A stretch of DNA of 64,000 nt. Source: Bacteroidales bacterium. GTDB taxonomy: Bacteria; Bacteroidota; Bacteroidia; Bacteroidales; F082. Position 1 is the first letter of the stretch. The number at the start of each line of letters is the position of its first letter. The position numbers and the translations under genes are program-made. The DNA lies in the NCBI GenBank assembly GCA_024709145.1, contig JANJXG010000007.1:50347-114346 (forward strand). Direction: 5' to 3'. The notes below the pieces were generated by a model. It was not told the DNA's origin, did not search any database, and saw nothing but the letters and a program-made list of their open reading frames with translations. Below are positions 10,595 through 19,224 of the stretch, in pieces.

Positions 10595-11439
10595 AAGGAT
10601 GGATTTTTTTAACCGGGCTCTCGCTCCTGCTGTTGGGTGGATGTCAGACCAATCCCGAATCAGAAAAAGGCAGGGTCGTTGCCAAAGTATATGACAATCA
10701 ATTGTATGCTTCTGATTTAGCTGGCGTTGTACCACAAGGGTCGGCCGAGAAAGACAGTATTGTGCTCGTTAGAAACTACATCGACAGCTGGATCAGGAAG
10801 CGGTTGCTCATCAGGCAGGCCGAGAAAAACCTCACCGCCCGTCAGCGGGATTTCAGTAAAAAGCTGGAGGAATACCGGAATTCACTGCTTACCTACACCT
10901 ACGAATCGGAGCTTATTAAACAAAAACTGGACACTGCGGTTACTGAATCAGAAATTGCCAGTTATTACCTGCTGAATAAAGCTGCATTTCAACTCCGCTA
11001 CACTGTTGTCAAAGCTGTGTATGTTGTTTTGAATGAAGATTCCAAAGAGCTGAGAAGGTTTAGAAACCTGCTTTCCGATAAGGATACCATCCGTTCGGGC
11101 AACATCGACCTGCTTGCCAAACAACATGCACTCTCTTATTACATAGGCGATGAAACCTGGATCAGATTTGACGATCTCATCCAGCAGGTGCCGATTGAGA
11201 CCTTTAATCAGGAGCTTTTTTTAAAGAACAATACCTTTGTCGAAATCAAAGACAAACCCTTTGTTTACCTGATCAGATTCAAGGATTACGCTCTCAGCGA
11301 AAGCATCTCTCCACTCGAACTGGAAGCCGATAACATACGGAATATCATTATCAACAAACGAAAACAAAGCTTTTTGCGTTCAATGCACGAAGAGTTGTAT
11401 ACCAACGCATTGAAGGAAGAAGTTTTCCAAATTTATTAA
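10591..11439 (+). CDS. Lipoprotein related to PpiC/SurA folding factors, no clear parvulin core
   Basis: A 282-residue predicted lipoprotein with lipobox LLGGC near residue 18. After the anchor it has SurA-like helical sequence (IRKRLLIRQAEKNL; KKLEEYRNSLLTY) like that in the flanking isomerases. The middle lacks the diagnostic G-[YF]-H-[IL]-I parvulin ending, so it may be a chaperone without isomerase activity. It overlaps the previous gene by 4 bp and is followed after 2 bp by the next, so all three are translationally linked. Family membership is inferred from sequence character and context. Confidence 0.75.
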   Translation: MKGWIFLTGLSLLLLGGCQTNPESEKGRVVAKVYDNQLYASDLAGVVPQGSAEKDSIVLVRNYIDSWIRKRLLIRQAEKNLTARQRDFSKKLEEYRNSLLTYTYESELIKQKLDTAVTESEIASYYLLNKAAFQLRYTVVKAVYVVLNEDSKELRRFRNLLSDKDTIRSGNIDLLAKQHALSYYIGDETWIRFDDLIQQVPIETFNQELFLKNNTFVEIKDKPFVYLIRFKDYALSESISPLELEADNIRNIIINKRKQSFLRSMHEELYTNALKEEVFQIY

Positions 11440-11441
11440 AC

Positions 11442-12839
11442 ATGACCCAGAAACTCAAAAAAGCGGTGACATTTCACACCTCCACGATCATAAAAAAGCC
11501 TCAAAGCTGGTTGCTGATTTGCTTTGTGCTCCTTGTATTAAACCTCGGAGCTCAGCAGAATGCTGTTATAGACCAGGTGGTGGCAGTTGTCGGTAAAAAC
11601 GTCATTCTGCAGTCAGATATTGAGAATCAATACATTCAAACCAGGCTTCAACGCGGTATCAGCGGCAGTGCCGAAGAAATCCGGTGTAAGATTCTGGAAG
11701 AAATGCTGTTTCAGAAACTCATGCTGAATCAGGCCGAACTCGACAGTATCACAGTAACTGATGATCAGGTTGAAGAAGAAATGGAGCGTCGTTTGCGGTA
11801 TTTCATCACCGAGTTGGGATCACAGGAGAAATTGGAGGCCTATTACAACAAATCTGTTGTTGAGATCAAAACCGAATTGCGACGCATGGTCAAGGATCAA
11901 ATGCTTGGACAAAAAGTTCAGGAAGGCATTATGGCCAACGTTGAAGTGACACCTCAGGAGGTTAGGTTGTTTTTTAAAAATATGTCGAAAGACAGCATTC
12001 CGATGGTACCGGCTGAATATGAGATTGCCCAGATCGTGAAAAAACCGCCCATCAGCGTTGATGAGAAGATGGCTGTCAAAGAGCGCCTGAGTGGAATCAG
12101 AAAACGGATTCTTGCAGGTGAACGTTTCTCAACACTGGCAGTTCTGTATTCCGAAGACCCGGGCTCTGCCCGTAAAGGCGGTGAGCTTGGTTTTTATGGA
12201 CGCGGTGAGTTGTATCCGGAATTTGAAGCTGTTGCCTTTAAATTAAAAGATGGTGAAATCAGCGAAATCGTTGAAACGGAAGCCGGTTTTCATATCATTC
12301 AGATGATTGAACGCAGGGGAGATTATGTGAACGTGAGGCATGTGTTACTCATGACCAAAGTAAGCCCCGAAGCCCTCGAAAAAGCGAAATTACAACTGGA
12401 TTCCATCGCTTTACTCATCAGAAATGACTCTTTGAAATTTGAGAAAGCAGTAGAGAAATTCTCGGAAGATGAAAACAAATCCAATGGCGGAATGTTACTC
12501 AATCCTTATACCGCAGGCATTCGTTTCGAAGCGGATATGCTTGACCCACAGGTTTCTTTCGTCATTGACAAACTACAGGTTGGTGAGCTGAGCGACCCCG
12601 TACCCATGAAAACTGAAGATGGTAAAGATGCTTACCGTTTGCTGAAGCTTGTTGTAAAAACCACTCCTCATCAGGCTAATCTCAAGGACGATTACAACCG
12701 CATTCAAGGCTGGGCCTTGCAGCAGAAAAAAGAAAATGCCGTAGAGGAGTGGATCAGAAGCAAATCGAAATACGCTTTTGTAGACATCCATCCCGATTTT
12801 AAATCGTGTCAGTTCGACTTTAACTGGAAAACAGAATAA
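11442..12839 (+). CDS. surA: SurA-like periplasmic chaperone/peptidyl-prolyl isomerase
   Basis: A 465-residue exported foldase. The signal anchor lies at about 21-38 and ends in LGAQQ. The mature start DQVVAVVGKNVILQSDIENQ is the canonical SurA N-terminus. Parvulin 1 covers about 185-290 (GGELGFYGRGELYPEFEA, then GFHIIQMIE). Parvulin 2 covers about 295-400 and is more divergent. It escorts unfolded outer-membrane proteins to the BAM complex. The N-terminal 20 residues before the hydrophobic segment are long for a signal peptide, but no better in-frame ATG exists. It is third in the foldase trio and only 13 bp ahead of the MoxR gene. Confidence 0.92.
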   Translation: MTQKLKKAVTFHTSTIIKKPQSWLLICFVLLVLNLGAQQNAVIDQVVAVVGKNVILQSDIENQYIQTRLQRGISGSAEEIRCKILEEMLFQKLMLNQAELDSITVTDDQVEEEMERRLRYFITELGSQEKLEAYYNKSVVEIKTELRRMVKDQMLGQKVQEGIMANVEVTPQEVRLFFKNMSKDSIPMVPAEYEIAQIVKKPPISVDEKMAVKERLSGIRKRILAGERFSTLAVLYSEDPGSARKGGELGFYGRGELYPEFEAVAFKLKDGEISEIVETEAGFHIIQMIERRGDYVNVRHVLLMTKVSPEALEKAKLQLDSIALLIRNDSLKFEKAVEKFSEDENKSNGGMLLNPYTAGIRFEADMLDPQVSFVIDKLQVGELSDPVPMKTEDGKDAYRLLKLVVKTTPHQANLKDDYNRIQGWALQQKKENAVEEWIRSKSKYAFVDIHPDFKSCQFDFNWKTE

Positions 12840-12852
12840 CAAATAGTACTCA

Positions 12853-13818
12853 ATGAGCGGATATACCACCGATGTTGAAGCAGCCAAAGCCATGCAGGCA
12901 AAGTATGAGGCGCTGAAAAAAGAAATTGCCAAAGTAATTGTCGGGCAGGATGAAGTTGTCCATCAGGCTCTTATTGCCATCTTTTCGCGTGGACATGTAT
13001 TGTTGGTTGGCGTTCCTGGCTTAGCCAAAACACTACTGGTCAATACAATAGGTAAAGTGCTCGGACTTTCTTACAGCAGGATTCAATTCACTCCCGACCT
13101 GATGCCTTCTGATATCATCGGGACTGAAATACTCGATGAAGGTCGAAAATTCAGATTTATCAAAGGTCCTGTGTTTGCCAACATCGTTTTGGCAGACGAA
13201 ATCAATCGAACACCGCCAAAAACGCAGGCAGCGCTGCTTGAAGCGATGCAAGAAAAAAACATTACTGTTGCCGGTCAATCACATAAATTGCTTGAACCTT
13301 TTTTCGTTCTTGCAACTCAAAACCCAATTGAACAGGAAGGAACCTATCCATTGCCCGAAGCTCAGCTCGACAGGTTTATGTTTAACCTTTGGCTCGATTA
13401 TCCTACCTTTGAGCAGGAACTTTCAGTCGTAAAAAACACGACCAGCCAACATCAGGCAGAACCTCAAACAATTCTTACAGCACAGGAGATCAGCGACTTT
13501 CAGCAATTGGTAAGAAAAGTACCCGTTGCCGACAACGTCATGGAATATGCTGTAAATCTGGTCTCGAAAACAAGGCCCGGAACCCCTCGCGCCCATGAAT
13601 GGACCAATAAATACATCAGCTGGGGAGCCGGCCCGCGTGCTTCACAATACCTCATTATAGGTGCAAAATGCAATGCCTTGCTCAATGGGAAGTTTTCACC
13701 CGACATTGAAGATGTTAAAGCGGTGGCTATGCCAATTTTGAGACACCGTCTTGTCAGAAATTATACGGCAGAAGCCGAAGGCATCAGCATGGAAAAAATT
13801 ATCGACATTTTGTTGTGA
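12853..13818 (+). CDS. MoxR family AAA+ ATPase
   Basis: A 321-residue AAA+ ATPase of the MoxR group, which acts as a chaperone in maturation of partner proteins, often VWA-domain ones. Walker A is GVPGLAKT at about 56-63, Walker B VLADEINR at about 111, with sensor region ATQNPIEQEGTYPLPEAQLD intact. MoxR genes are commonly followed by DUF58 and VWA (Bat) genes. Here the next gene is a transporter adaptor, so the usual partners are not adjacent. It is tightly spaced behind the surA-like gene, suggesting co-transcription with the envelope-folding genes. Confidence 0.93.
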   Translation: MSGYTTDVEAAKAMQAKYEALKKEIAKVIVGQDEVVHQALIAIFSRGHVLLVGVPGLAKTLLVNTIGKVLGLSYSRIQFTPDLMPSDIIGTEILDEGRKFRFIKGPVFANIVLADEINRTPPKTQAALLEAMQEKNITVAGQSHKLLEPFFVLATQNPIEQEGTYPLPEAQLDRFMFNLWLDYPTFEQELSVVKNTTSQHQAEPQTILTAQEISDFQQLVRKVPVADNVMEYAVNLVSKTRPGTPRAHEWTNKYISWGAGPRASQYLIIGAKCNALLNGKFSPDIEDVKAVAMPILRHRLVRNYTAEAEGISMEKIIDILL

Positions 13819-13861
13819 TAAGAAAAAAATCAGGATCATTCAATGATAAAGTCAGGCCAAT

Positions 13862-15283
13862 ATGAAAGATAACCGAAAGTTGTTGTATTCGGCAGGGTCA
13901 GCCCTGTTGATCATTGTCCTTGTATGGTACTTCACCCAAACAGGCAAAGAGGAAACAGTAGTTGTTGAAGCCGCAGCAAAAAAAGGACTTTTCACCGTGA
14001 GCGTAACTACCACCGGCGAACTGGAAGCTAAAAGCTCAGAAATGATCTACGGCCCATCACCAACCTCTCTGCGTGATGCCAGAATCTGGCAATTGAAAAT
14101 TGACGACATCATCCCCGACGGTAGTATCGTTGATTCAGGGGATTATGTTGCCCAGCTTGACCGCACAGAACTTACCAACAAAATCAAGGATCAGCAGATT
14201 GAAATAGAAACCTTTCAGAATAATTTCATCAAAACACAGCTCGACACCACAATGGAGCTTCGTGCTGCCCGGAATGAGCTTGTGAACCTGAAATATGCCA
14301 TGGAAGAGGCTCAAATCGCTGTGGATCAATCAATTTATGAACCACCAGCCACTCAAAGACAGGTTCAGATTGAGCTCGACAGGGCTCAGAGATCATTCGA
14401 TCAGGCAGTAAAAAACTATTCACTGAAGTATGAAAAGGCCGTCGCCAATATGTCGGAAGTTTCAACAGCACTGAAGAAAAAACAAACTGAATATGAGAAG
14501 TTCGTTACACTGAGTCAGGAATTTACCATTCATGCCCCCAAAGCAGGTATGGTTATCTACCAGCGCGACTGGGATGGAAAAAAACGCGGTGCCGGTGCAA
14601 GCATCAGCAGCTGGGAGAACGTGGTGGCTACCTTACCCAACCTGCGGGAAATGATCACCAAAACTTATGTAAATGAGGTTGACATTTCCAAAGTGAAAGC
14701 CGGACAAAAGGTTGAGATCGGTGTAGACGCCTTTCCTGAAAAGAAATTCACCGGACAGGTGATTGAAGTGGCTAACATCGGCGAGCAGTTGCGCAATTCG
14801 AATGCAAAGGTTTTTGAAGTGAAAATTGAAGTGAATGAATTTGACTCCATTATCCGACCGGCCATGACAACTAAAAATGTGATCATCACCGATCAATTGG
14901 CTGATGTTATCTTTATTCCGCTGGAAGCCATACACGGCGTCGACAGTCTTCAGTTTGTGTTTACCGGAGGAAGAAGAAAACAGGTCATCCCGGGAAAATC
15001 AAATGAAAATGAGATTATTATCAGAGCCGGCTTAGCTGAAAACGAAAAGGTAAGCCTTCTTGCACCTGAGAACCCTGAAAAATATGAGCTGGTGATGCTC
15101 AACGAAACAGAACTGAAAAAGATCAGAGAGGCTGACAGCATTGCATTGGACAACGCAACGAAGGCCGCTGCAGCCAAAGAGGCTGAGCGCCAGCAAATGA
15201 TGCAGCAGCGCATGCAGCAAATGCCGCAAGCCGTTCAGGCCGGTGGCGGCAGCGGTCGCAGGATGGGTGGACAACGAAGGTAA
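13862..15283 (+). CDS. MacA/HlyD-type periplasmic adaptor protein
   Basis: A 473-residue membrane-fusion protein with an N-terminal transmembrane anchor (residues 8-23), a split biotinyl-lipoyl-like domain, a coiled-coil hairpin at about 95-220, and beta-barrel and membrane-proximal domains to about 400. It would bridge an inner-membrane transporter to an outer-membrane channel. The C-terminal 45 residues form an odd Gln/Met/Gly/Arg-rich tail (QQMMQQRMQQM, then GGGSGRRMGGQRR), not usual for the family. The MacB-like permease gene starts 5 bp after its stop. No TolC-like gene is nearby. Substrate unknown. Confidence 0.88.
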   Translation: MKDNRKLLYSAGSALLIIVLVWYFTQTGKEETVVVEAAAKKGLFTVSVTTTGELEAKSSEMIYGPSPTSLRDARIWQLKIDDIIPDGSIVDSGDYVAQLDRTELTNKIKDQQIEIETFQNNFIKTQLDTTMELRAARNELVNLKYAMEEAQIAVDQSIYEPPATQRQVQIELDRAQRSFDQAVKNYSLKYEKAVANMSEVSTALKKKQTEYEKFVTLSQEFTIHAPKAGMVIYQRDWDGKKRGAGASISSWENVVATLPNLREMITKTYVNEVDISKVKAGQKVEIGVDAFPEKKFTGQVIEVANIGEQLRNSNAKVFEVKIEVNEFDSIIRPAMTTKNVIITDQLADVIFIPLEAIHGVDSLQFVFTGGRRKQVIPGKSNENEIIIRAGLAENEKVSLLAPENPEKYELVMLNETELKKIREADSIALDNATKAAAAKEAERQQMMQQRMQQMPQAVQAGGGSGRRMGGQRR

Positions 15284-15288
15284 CCGGC

Positions 15289-16659
15289 ATGAAAACTGAA
15301 CGTTACTGGGAAATTATTCAGGTGGCACTTGAAGCTGTCTTTGCCAATAGGTCTCGCTCTATCCTGACGGCGCTCGGAATCATTTTTGGCGTGGCAGCTG
15401 TGATTGCCATGATGGCCATTGGAAATGGAGCACGACAGGAAATTCTGGAACAAATTAAAATGGTGGGCGTCAACAACATTATCGTTTCTGCCAAAGTGGA
15501 AAAACCGAAGAGTTCCGATGATGAAAGCGAGGAGTCCGGAAAATCTGAAAGTAAGAAATTCTCACCCGGCCTCACACTACTCGATGCTGAAGCCATACAT
15601 CAAATCATTCCAACAGTAGAAAAAGTCAGCCCTGAAGTTTCTTACGAAACAAGTATCATTAAGGACGGAATCAGGCAACAGGCCAAACTCAACGGTGTAA
15701 ATCCCGATTTTTTCAATGTCTTCAGCATGACGCTGGCACAGGGAACGATGTTTAACAGCGAACAAACTGAAAAAGGTAGTCCTGTTTGCATCATTGGCCC
15801 CGGAGTGAAAACCCGCTTTTTCGCGCTGGAGGATCCGATAGGAAAGCACATCAAATGTGGCAGCATCTGGCTTAAGGTGGTTGGTGTGCTGGAGAAAAGA
15901 CTTACCGGAAATCCAAAAACAGAAAATGCAGGAATATCTGATTACGACAATAACATCTATGCCCCCCTTCAAACCGTTTTGCTTCGCTACAAAGACCGGT
16001 CACTTGTCAATGCCGGATCGGTGAACGGAGGGGGTACAACCGTAATTTTTTCCGGCAACAGCATGATGTCGTTTGGAAGTGAAGTGAGTGAGGATGAAAG
16101 CACTAACTACCATCAGCTCGACAGAATAATTGTTCAGGTCAACGAAAGTGAAAACCTTGGTGCAACAACAAAAATCCTTTCGCAGATGCTGAAAAGAAGG
16201 CACTTAAACGTGGAAGATTTCGAGATTACGGTTCCCGAATTATTGTTGAAGCAGGAACAAAGAACCAAAGACATTTTTAACATTGTACTTGGTGCTATTG
16301 CCGGCATTTCACTTCTTGTGGGTGGAATTGGCATCATGAACATCATGCTGGCCTCTGTCATGGAACGAATCCGTGAAATTGGTGTTCGTCGTTCCATCGG
16401 GGCAACAAAAAAAGACATCATCTTCCAGTTTTTGGCAGAAGCCACTTTAATTAGCATCAGCGGAGGTATCATTGGCATTTTGCTTGGTTTGATCATGGCA
16501 AAAATTATTATGGAAACGACCGACATTCTTACAATCGTGAGTATTTCATCCATTGTTATTTCATTTGGGGTTGCTGCCACAGTTGGCATTGTTTTCGGTT
16601 ACCTGCCTGCACGCAAAGCGGCCGAACAGGATCCGGTCGAATCTCTCAGGCATGATTAA
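15289..16659 (+). CDS. MacB-like ABC transporter permease (FtsX superfamily)
   Basis: A 456-residue protein with a transmembrane helix at about 24-45 (ILTALGIIFGVAAVIAMM), a large periplasmic MacB_PCD domain, then three C-terminal helices containing the conserved SVMERIREIGVRRSIGA loop of FtsX/MacB permeases. These proteins are mechanotransmitters driven by a cytoplasmic ATPase. No ATP-binding domain is fused and no ATPase gene is adjacent, so the motor must come from elsewhere. The periplasmic domain has an acidic/Ser-rich insert (SSDDESEESGKSESKK) at about 74-90. It pairs with the adaptor upstream. Confidence 0.9.
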   Translation: MKTERYWEIIQVALEAVFANRSRSILTALGIIFGVAAVIAMMAIGNGARQEILEQIKMVGVNNIIVSAKVEKPKSSDDESEESGKSESKKFSPGLTLLDAEAIHQIIPTVEKVSPEVSYETSIIKDGIRQQAKLNGVNPDFFNVFSMTLAQGTMFNSEQTEKGSPVCIIGPGVKTRFFALEDPIGKHIKCGSIWLKVVGVLEKRLTGNPKTENAGISDYDNNIYAPLQTVLLRYKDRSLVNAGSVNGGGTTVIFSGNSMMSFGSEVSEDESTNYHQLDRIIVQVNESENLGATTKILSQMLKRRHLNVEDFEITVPELLLKQEQRTKDIFNIVLGAIAGISLLVGGIGIMNIMLASVMERIREIGVRRSIGATKKDIIFQFLAEATLISISGGIIGILLGLIMAKIIMETTDILTIVSISSIVISFGVAATVGIVFGYLPARKAAEQDPVESLRHD

Positions 16660-16719
16660 GAAAACCTGAATTCTGCTGATTTCCTTAATAAAAAACATGT
16701 TGCTTTTGGAAAAATCATC

Positions 16720-16727
16720 TACTTTTG
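16720..16727 (+). promoter_or_regulatory. -7 promoter box for the peroxiredoxin gene
   Basis: TACTTTTG, an exact TAnnTTTG match, 38 bp before the ATG and downstream of the preceding transporter stop, so the peroxiredoxin has its own promoter. Confidence 0.62.
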
Positions 16728-16765
16728 CATTTTAAACTGAACATTATCAATAATTTAATCTCATT

Positions 16766-17395
16766 ATGGCAGTCCTAGTAGGCAAGAAAGCCCCTTATTT
16801 TGAAGCAGATGCCGTTATCAACGGTGCTTTTGAAGAGAAATTCTCTTTGCAACAGTACATCGGAAAGAAACATGTGATTTTTTTCTTCTACCCACTCGAT
16901 TTCACCTTTGTGTGTCCAACCGAAATCATTGCATTCCAAAATCGCATGGAAGAATTTGAAGAACGTAACGTTGCCGTTGTCGGCTGTTCGATCGATTCGA
17001 AGTTTTCGCACTGGGCCTGGGTAAATACCCCGGTTGAAAATGGTGGTATTCAAGGTGTTAAATATCCGCTTGTATCAGATTTGACAAAAACGATTTCTGC
17101 GAACTACGATGTTCTTGCAGGAGAGTTCACTTACAACGACGATGGCGAGATGGAATTTAATGGTGAGGCCGTTGCCTACAGAGGTCTTTTCCTAATAGAC
17201 AAGCAAGGCGTTGTGCGTCACCAGGTTGTGAACGACCTCCCACTCGGACGCAGCATCGACGAGGCGCTGAGGATGGTGGATGCCCTCCAACATTTCGAAG
17301 AAAACGGTGAAGTTTGTCCTGCCAACTGGAAACAAGGCGAAGAAGCCATGCTGGCTACGCACGAAAGCGTTTCGAGCTATTTGGCAAAACACTAA
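16766..17395 (+). CDS. Peroxiredoxin (AhpC/typical 2-Cys)
   Basis: A 209-residue thiol peroxidase that reduces hydrogen peroxide and organic peroxides. The peroxidatic cysteine is about residue 50 in DFTFVCPTE, and the resolving cysteine about 184 in GEVCPANW, so it is a typical 2-Cys enzyme working as dimers or decamers. Thr and Arg of the active site are in place. It stands alone with its own promoter; no AhpF-like reductase is adjacent, so reduction probably comes from thioredoxin or a distant AhpF. It faces the PAP2 gene convergently. Confidence 0.95.
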   Translation: MAVLVGKKAPYFEADAVINGAFEEKFSLQQYIGKKHVIFFFYPLDFTFVCPTEIIAFQNRMEEFEERNVAVVGCSIDSKFSHWAWVNTPVENGGIQGVKYPLVSDLTKTISANYDVLAGEFTYNDDGEMEFNGEAVAYRGLFLIDKQGVVRHQVVNDLPLGRSIDEALRMVDALQHFEENGEVCPANWKQGEEAMLATHESVSSYLAKH

Positions 17396-17471
17396 ACGAC
17401 TTTTTTCACATAGCTTTCCTCCGGTCTGGCTTCAATTCAACCCAAAGCCTGTCGTTGGAAAGCTTTGTCAT

Positions 17472-18281
17472 TTAGGGCAATTGCCAAATAAGTCCAATTG
17501 AATTGCCATTGGTCAGCAGCTGTAAATTGCCCAATGCCTCTGATTGCTTTCTATTAAAATGGACGATACTCCTTCCCAGAACATAACCTAAAACCGCTCC
17601 GGCAAAAACATCTGACGGCCAGTGTTCACCGCCGCTGATTCGTCCAACAGCTGTTAGCCCTGCCAGACCATACAACACCAAACCAACCACCGGTCGCTCG
17701 GGGTAATAGCCCGCAATGGTGGTTGCAACTGCAAAGGCCCTCATCGTGTGCCCCGACGGAAAAGCACTGAATTCTATGTCATTGAATGGTCCTGACCACT
17801 GACCTGGATTGCGCAGTTGATCGGGTCTGGGACGGTGGGTAAGCTGCTTCAATGCAAAGGCAGCTCCTGCACTCAGGACAAAAGCCTGAAGTCCCGCCAT
17901 GGCTGCATCATTCGATCGTTTCACACCATATGAATGGCCGTGCAGACAGAGGATGGCAAGGGCAGGAATGGTCACAAGACCATTGCCGAACGAAGCTGTC
18001 CAGTCTAGATTTACTGAGCCGTCTTGTTTTTCAACGATCCGCAACCAGGCTTCGTCGTTTTGTTGTAAAGTAAAAAAAGTTGCTCCGGCCAGTCCGGCTA
18101 AAACCCATTCATCGGTTTGCCACCGGGCCGGTGCTTTCATGGCATGCCATGCCTGCTTGGGGTAGCTTTGCAGAAATGAGATGGTTCTTGCTTGCCGGGT
18201 GGAGTCCCTTTCGCGGGCAAAAGAAGCATTGATGCCAGCTGCAAAAAGTGAAAAACTTAACAGCCAACTGCACCAAGTCAT
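17472..18281 (-). CDS. PAP2 family phosphatase
   Basis: A 269-residue exported or membrane protein of the phosphatidic acid phosphatase 2 superfamily. All three motifs are visible: KQLTHRPRP, SGHTMRAF and GRISGGEHWPSDV. These dephosphorylate lipid phosphates such as undecaprenyl pyrophosphate, PGP or lipid A. An N-terminal signal (WCSWLLSFSLFAAGINASFA) targets it to the envelope, unlike multi-pass C55-PP phosphatases, so a periplasmic domain with several hydrophobic stretches is likely. Its ATG overlaps the mazG stop by four bases. Substrate not determined. Confidence 0.88.
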   Translation of the reverse strand: MTWCSWLLSFSLFAAGINASFARERDSTRQARTISFLQSYPKQAWHAMKAPARWQTDEWVLAGLAGATFFTLQQNDEAWLRIVEKQDGSVNLDWTASFGNGLVTIPALAILCLHGHSYGVKRSNDAAMAGLQAFVLSAGAAFALKQLTHRPRPDQLRNPGQWSGPFNDIEFSAFPSGHTMRAFAVATTIAGYYPERPVVGLVLYGLAGLTAVGRISGGEHWPSDVFAGAVLGYVLGRSIVHFNRKQSEALGNLQLLTNGNSIGLIWQLP

Positions 18282-19054
18282 GACCTTTCAACTTTTTTGG
18301 CTTCGTTCCACAGTTTGTCCATCTGTTCGAGGCTCATCTCATGCAGCACTTTTGAGTTTTTACGAGCTTGGTCTTCAATATATTCAAAGCGGCTTTTAAA
18401 TTTACGGTTTGTTCTTTCAAGGGCATCCTCCGGGTTTACACCGATATATCTGGCGTAATTGACCAGGGCAAAAAGTAAATCACCAAACTCATCTTCCAAC
18501 CTCTCGTGTGCCGAGCCTATCACAACCTCATGTTGCAATTCGTTCAGTTCTTCGTTTACTTTGATCCATACATCTTCCGGTTGCTTCCATTCAAATCCAA
18601 CACCGCCGGCTTTTTCCTGCATCCGGTAGGCTTTAAGCAAGGCAGGCAAACTACCCGGAACCCCTTCAAGGACAGATTTTTTACCTTCTTTCAGTTTAAT
18701 TTTCTCCCAGTTGGATTTCACCTCTTCCTGATCGGCAACATTCACTTCGCCATAAATATGCGGATGGCGTACAATCAACTTATCAGCAATTGAATCCAAC
18801 ACATCTTTGATGTCAAAGGCACCTGATTCAGAACCGATCTTAGCATAAAAAACCAGGTGAAGCATAAGGTCACCCAATTCTTTCTTAATTTCAGGGAGAT
18901 CGTTATTCAAAATGGCGTCACTTAATTCGTAAGTTTCTTCGATGGTAAGATGCCGGAGGCTTTCGAGGGTTTGAGCCTGATCCCATGGACATCCCTGCCT
19001 TAATTCGTCCATAATTTTCAACAGCCTGCCGAAAGCTAAAAGTTTTTCCTCCAT
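18278..19054 (-). CDS. mazG: Nucleoside triphosphate pyrophosphohydrolase MazG
   Basis: Hydrolyses NTPs and dNTPs to NMP and pyrophosphate, a housecleaning role. The start chosen gives 258 residues, close to E. coli MazG (263), beginning MEEKLLAFGRLL. An in-frame start 75 bp upstream would add residues not seen in the family and lie upstream of the promoter box. Two tandem MazG domains are visible: the first with CPWDQAQTLESLR and EETYEL, the second with DELNELQHEV-type helices and EDEFGDLLFALVN. It is first of a two-gene unit with the PAP2 gene. Confidence 0.94.
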   Translation of the reverse strand: MEEKLLAFGRLLKIMDELRQGCPWDQAQTLESLRHLTIEETYELSDAILNNDLPEIKKELGDLMLHLVFYAKIGSESGAFDIKDVLDSIADKLIVRHPHIYGEVNVADQEEVKSNWEKIKLKEGKKSVLEGVPGSLPALLKAYRMQEKAGGVGFEWKQPEDVWIKVNEELNELQHEVVIGSAHERLEDEFGDLLFALVNYARYIGVNPEDALERTNRKFKSRFEYIEDQARKNSKVLHEMSLEQMDKLWNEAKKVERS

Positions 19055-19069
19055 TTTTTCAATTTTGGG

Positions 19070-19077
19070 CAAAAGTA
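19070..19077 (-). promoter_or_regulatory. -7 promoter box for mazG
   Basis: Minus strand reads TACTTTTG. It lies 15 bp before the ATG at 19054, giving a very short leader. Because it lies inside the longer open frame, it supports the internal start. Confidence 0.6.
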
Positions 19078-19182
19078 AGGCAATTTCGAACCCTGATGTC
19101 TGCCTTTCGTAAAAATGGCTTAAAGGCACAACAATTGAGGCTTTACAGCGTTCAGAAAGGGGCAGAATTCATTTAGATTGAT

Positions 19183-19190
19183 TATTTTTG
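19183..19190 (+). promoter_or_regulatory. -7 promoter box for lipid A deacylase gene
   Basis: TATTTTTG, an exact TAnnTTTG match. Transcription would begin near 19197, so a TTG at 19198 would be essentially leaderless, which favours the TTG at 19225. Confidence 0.55.
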
Positions 19191-19224
19191 CCACTGCTTG
19201 CACTTACAAACAGAATCATTTGTT

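Noticed and set aside
17412..17464. Inverted repeat between the peroxiredoxin and PAP2 genes
   Set aside because: The 8-bp arms AGCTTTCC/GGAAAGCT are separated by 37 nt with no T-run at the proper place, so it is too weak to call a terminator.
19055..19129. Longer N-terminus for MazG
   Set aside because: The added residues lie upstream of family homology and contain the -7 promoter box, so they would not be transcribed.
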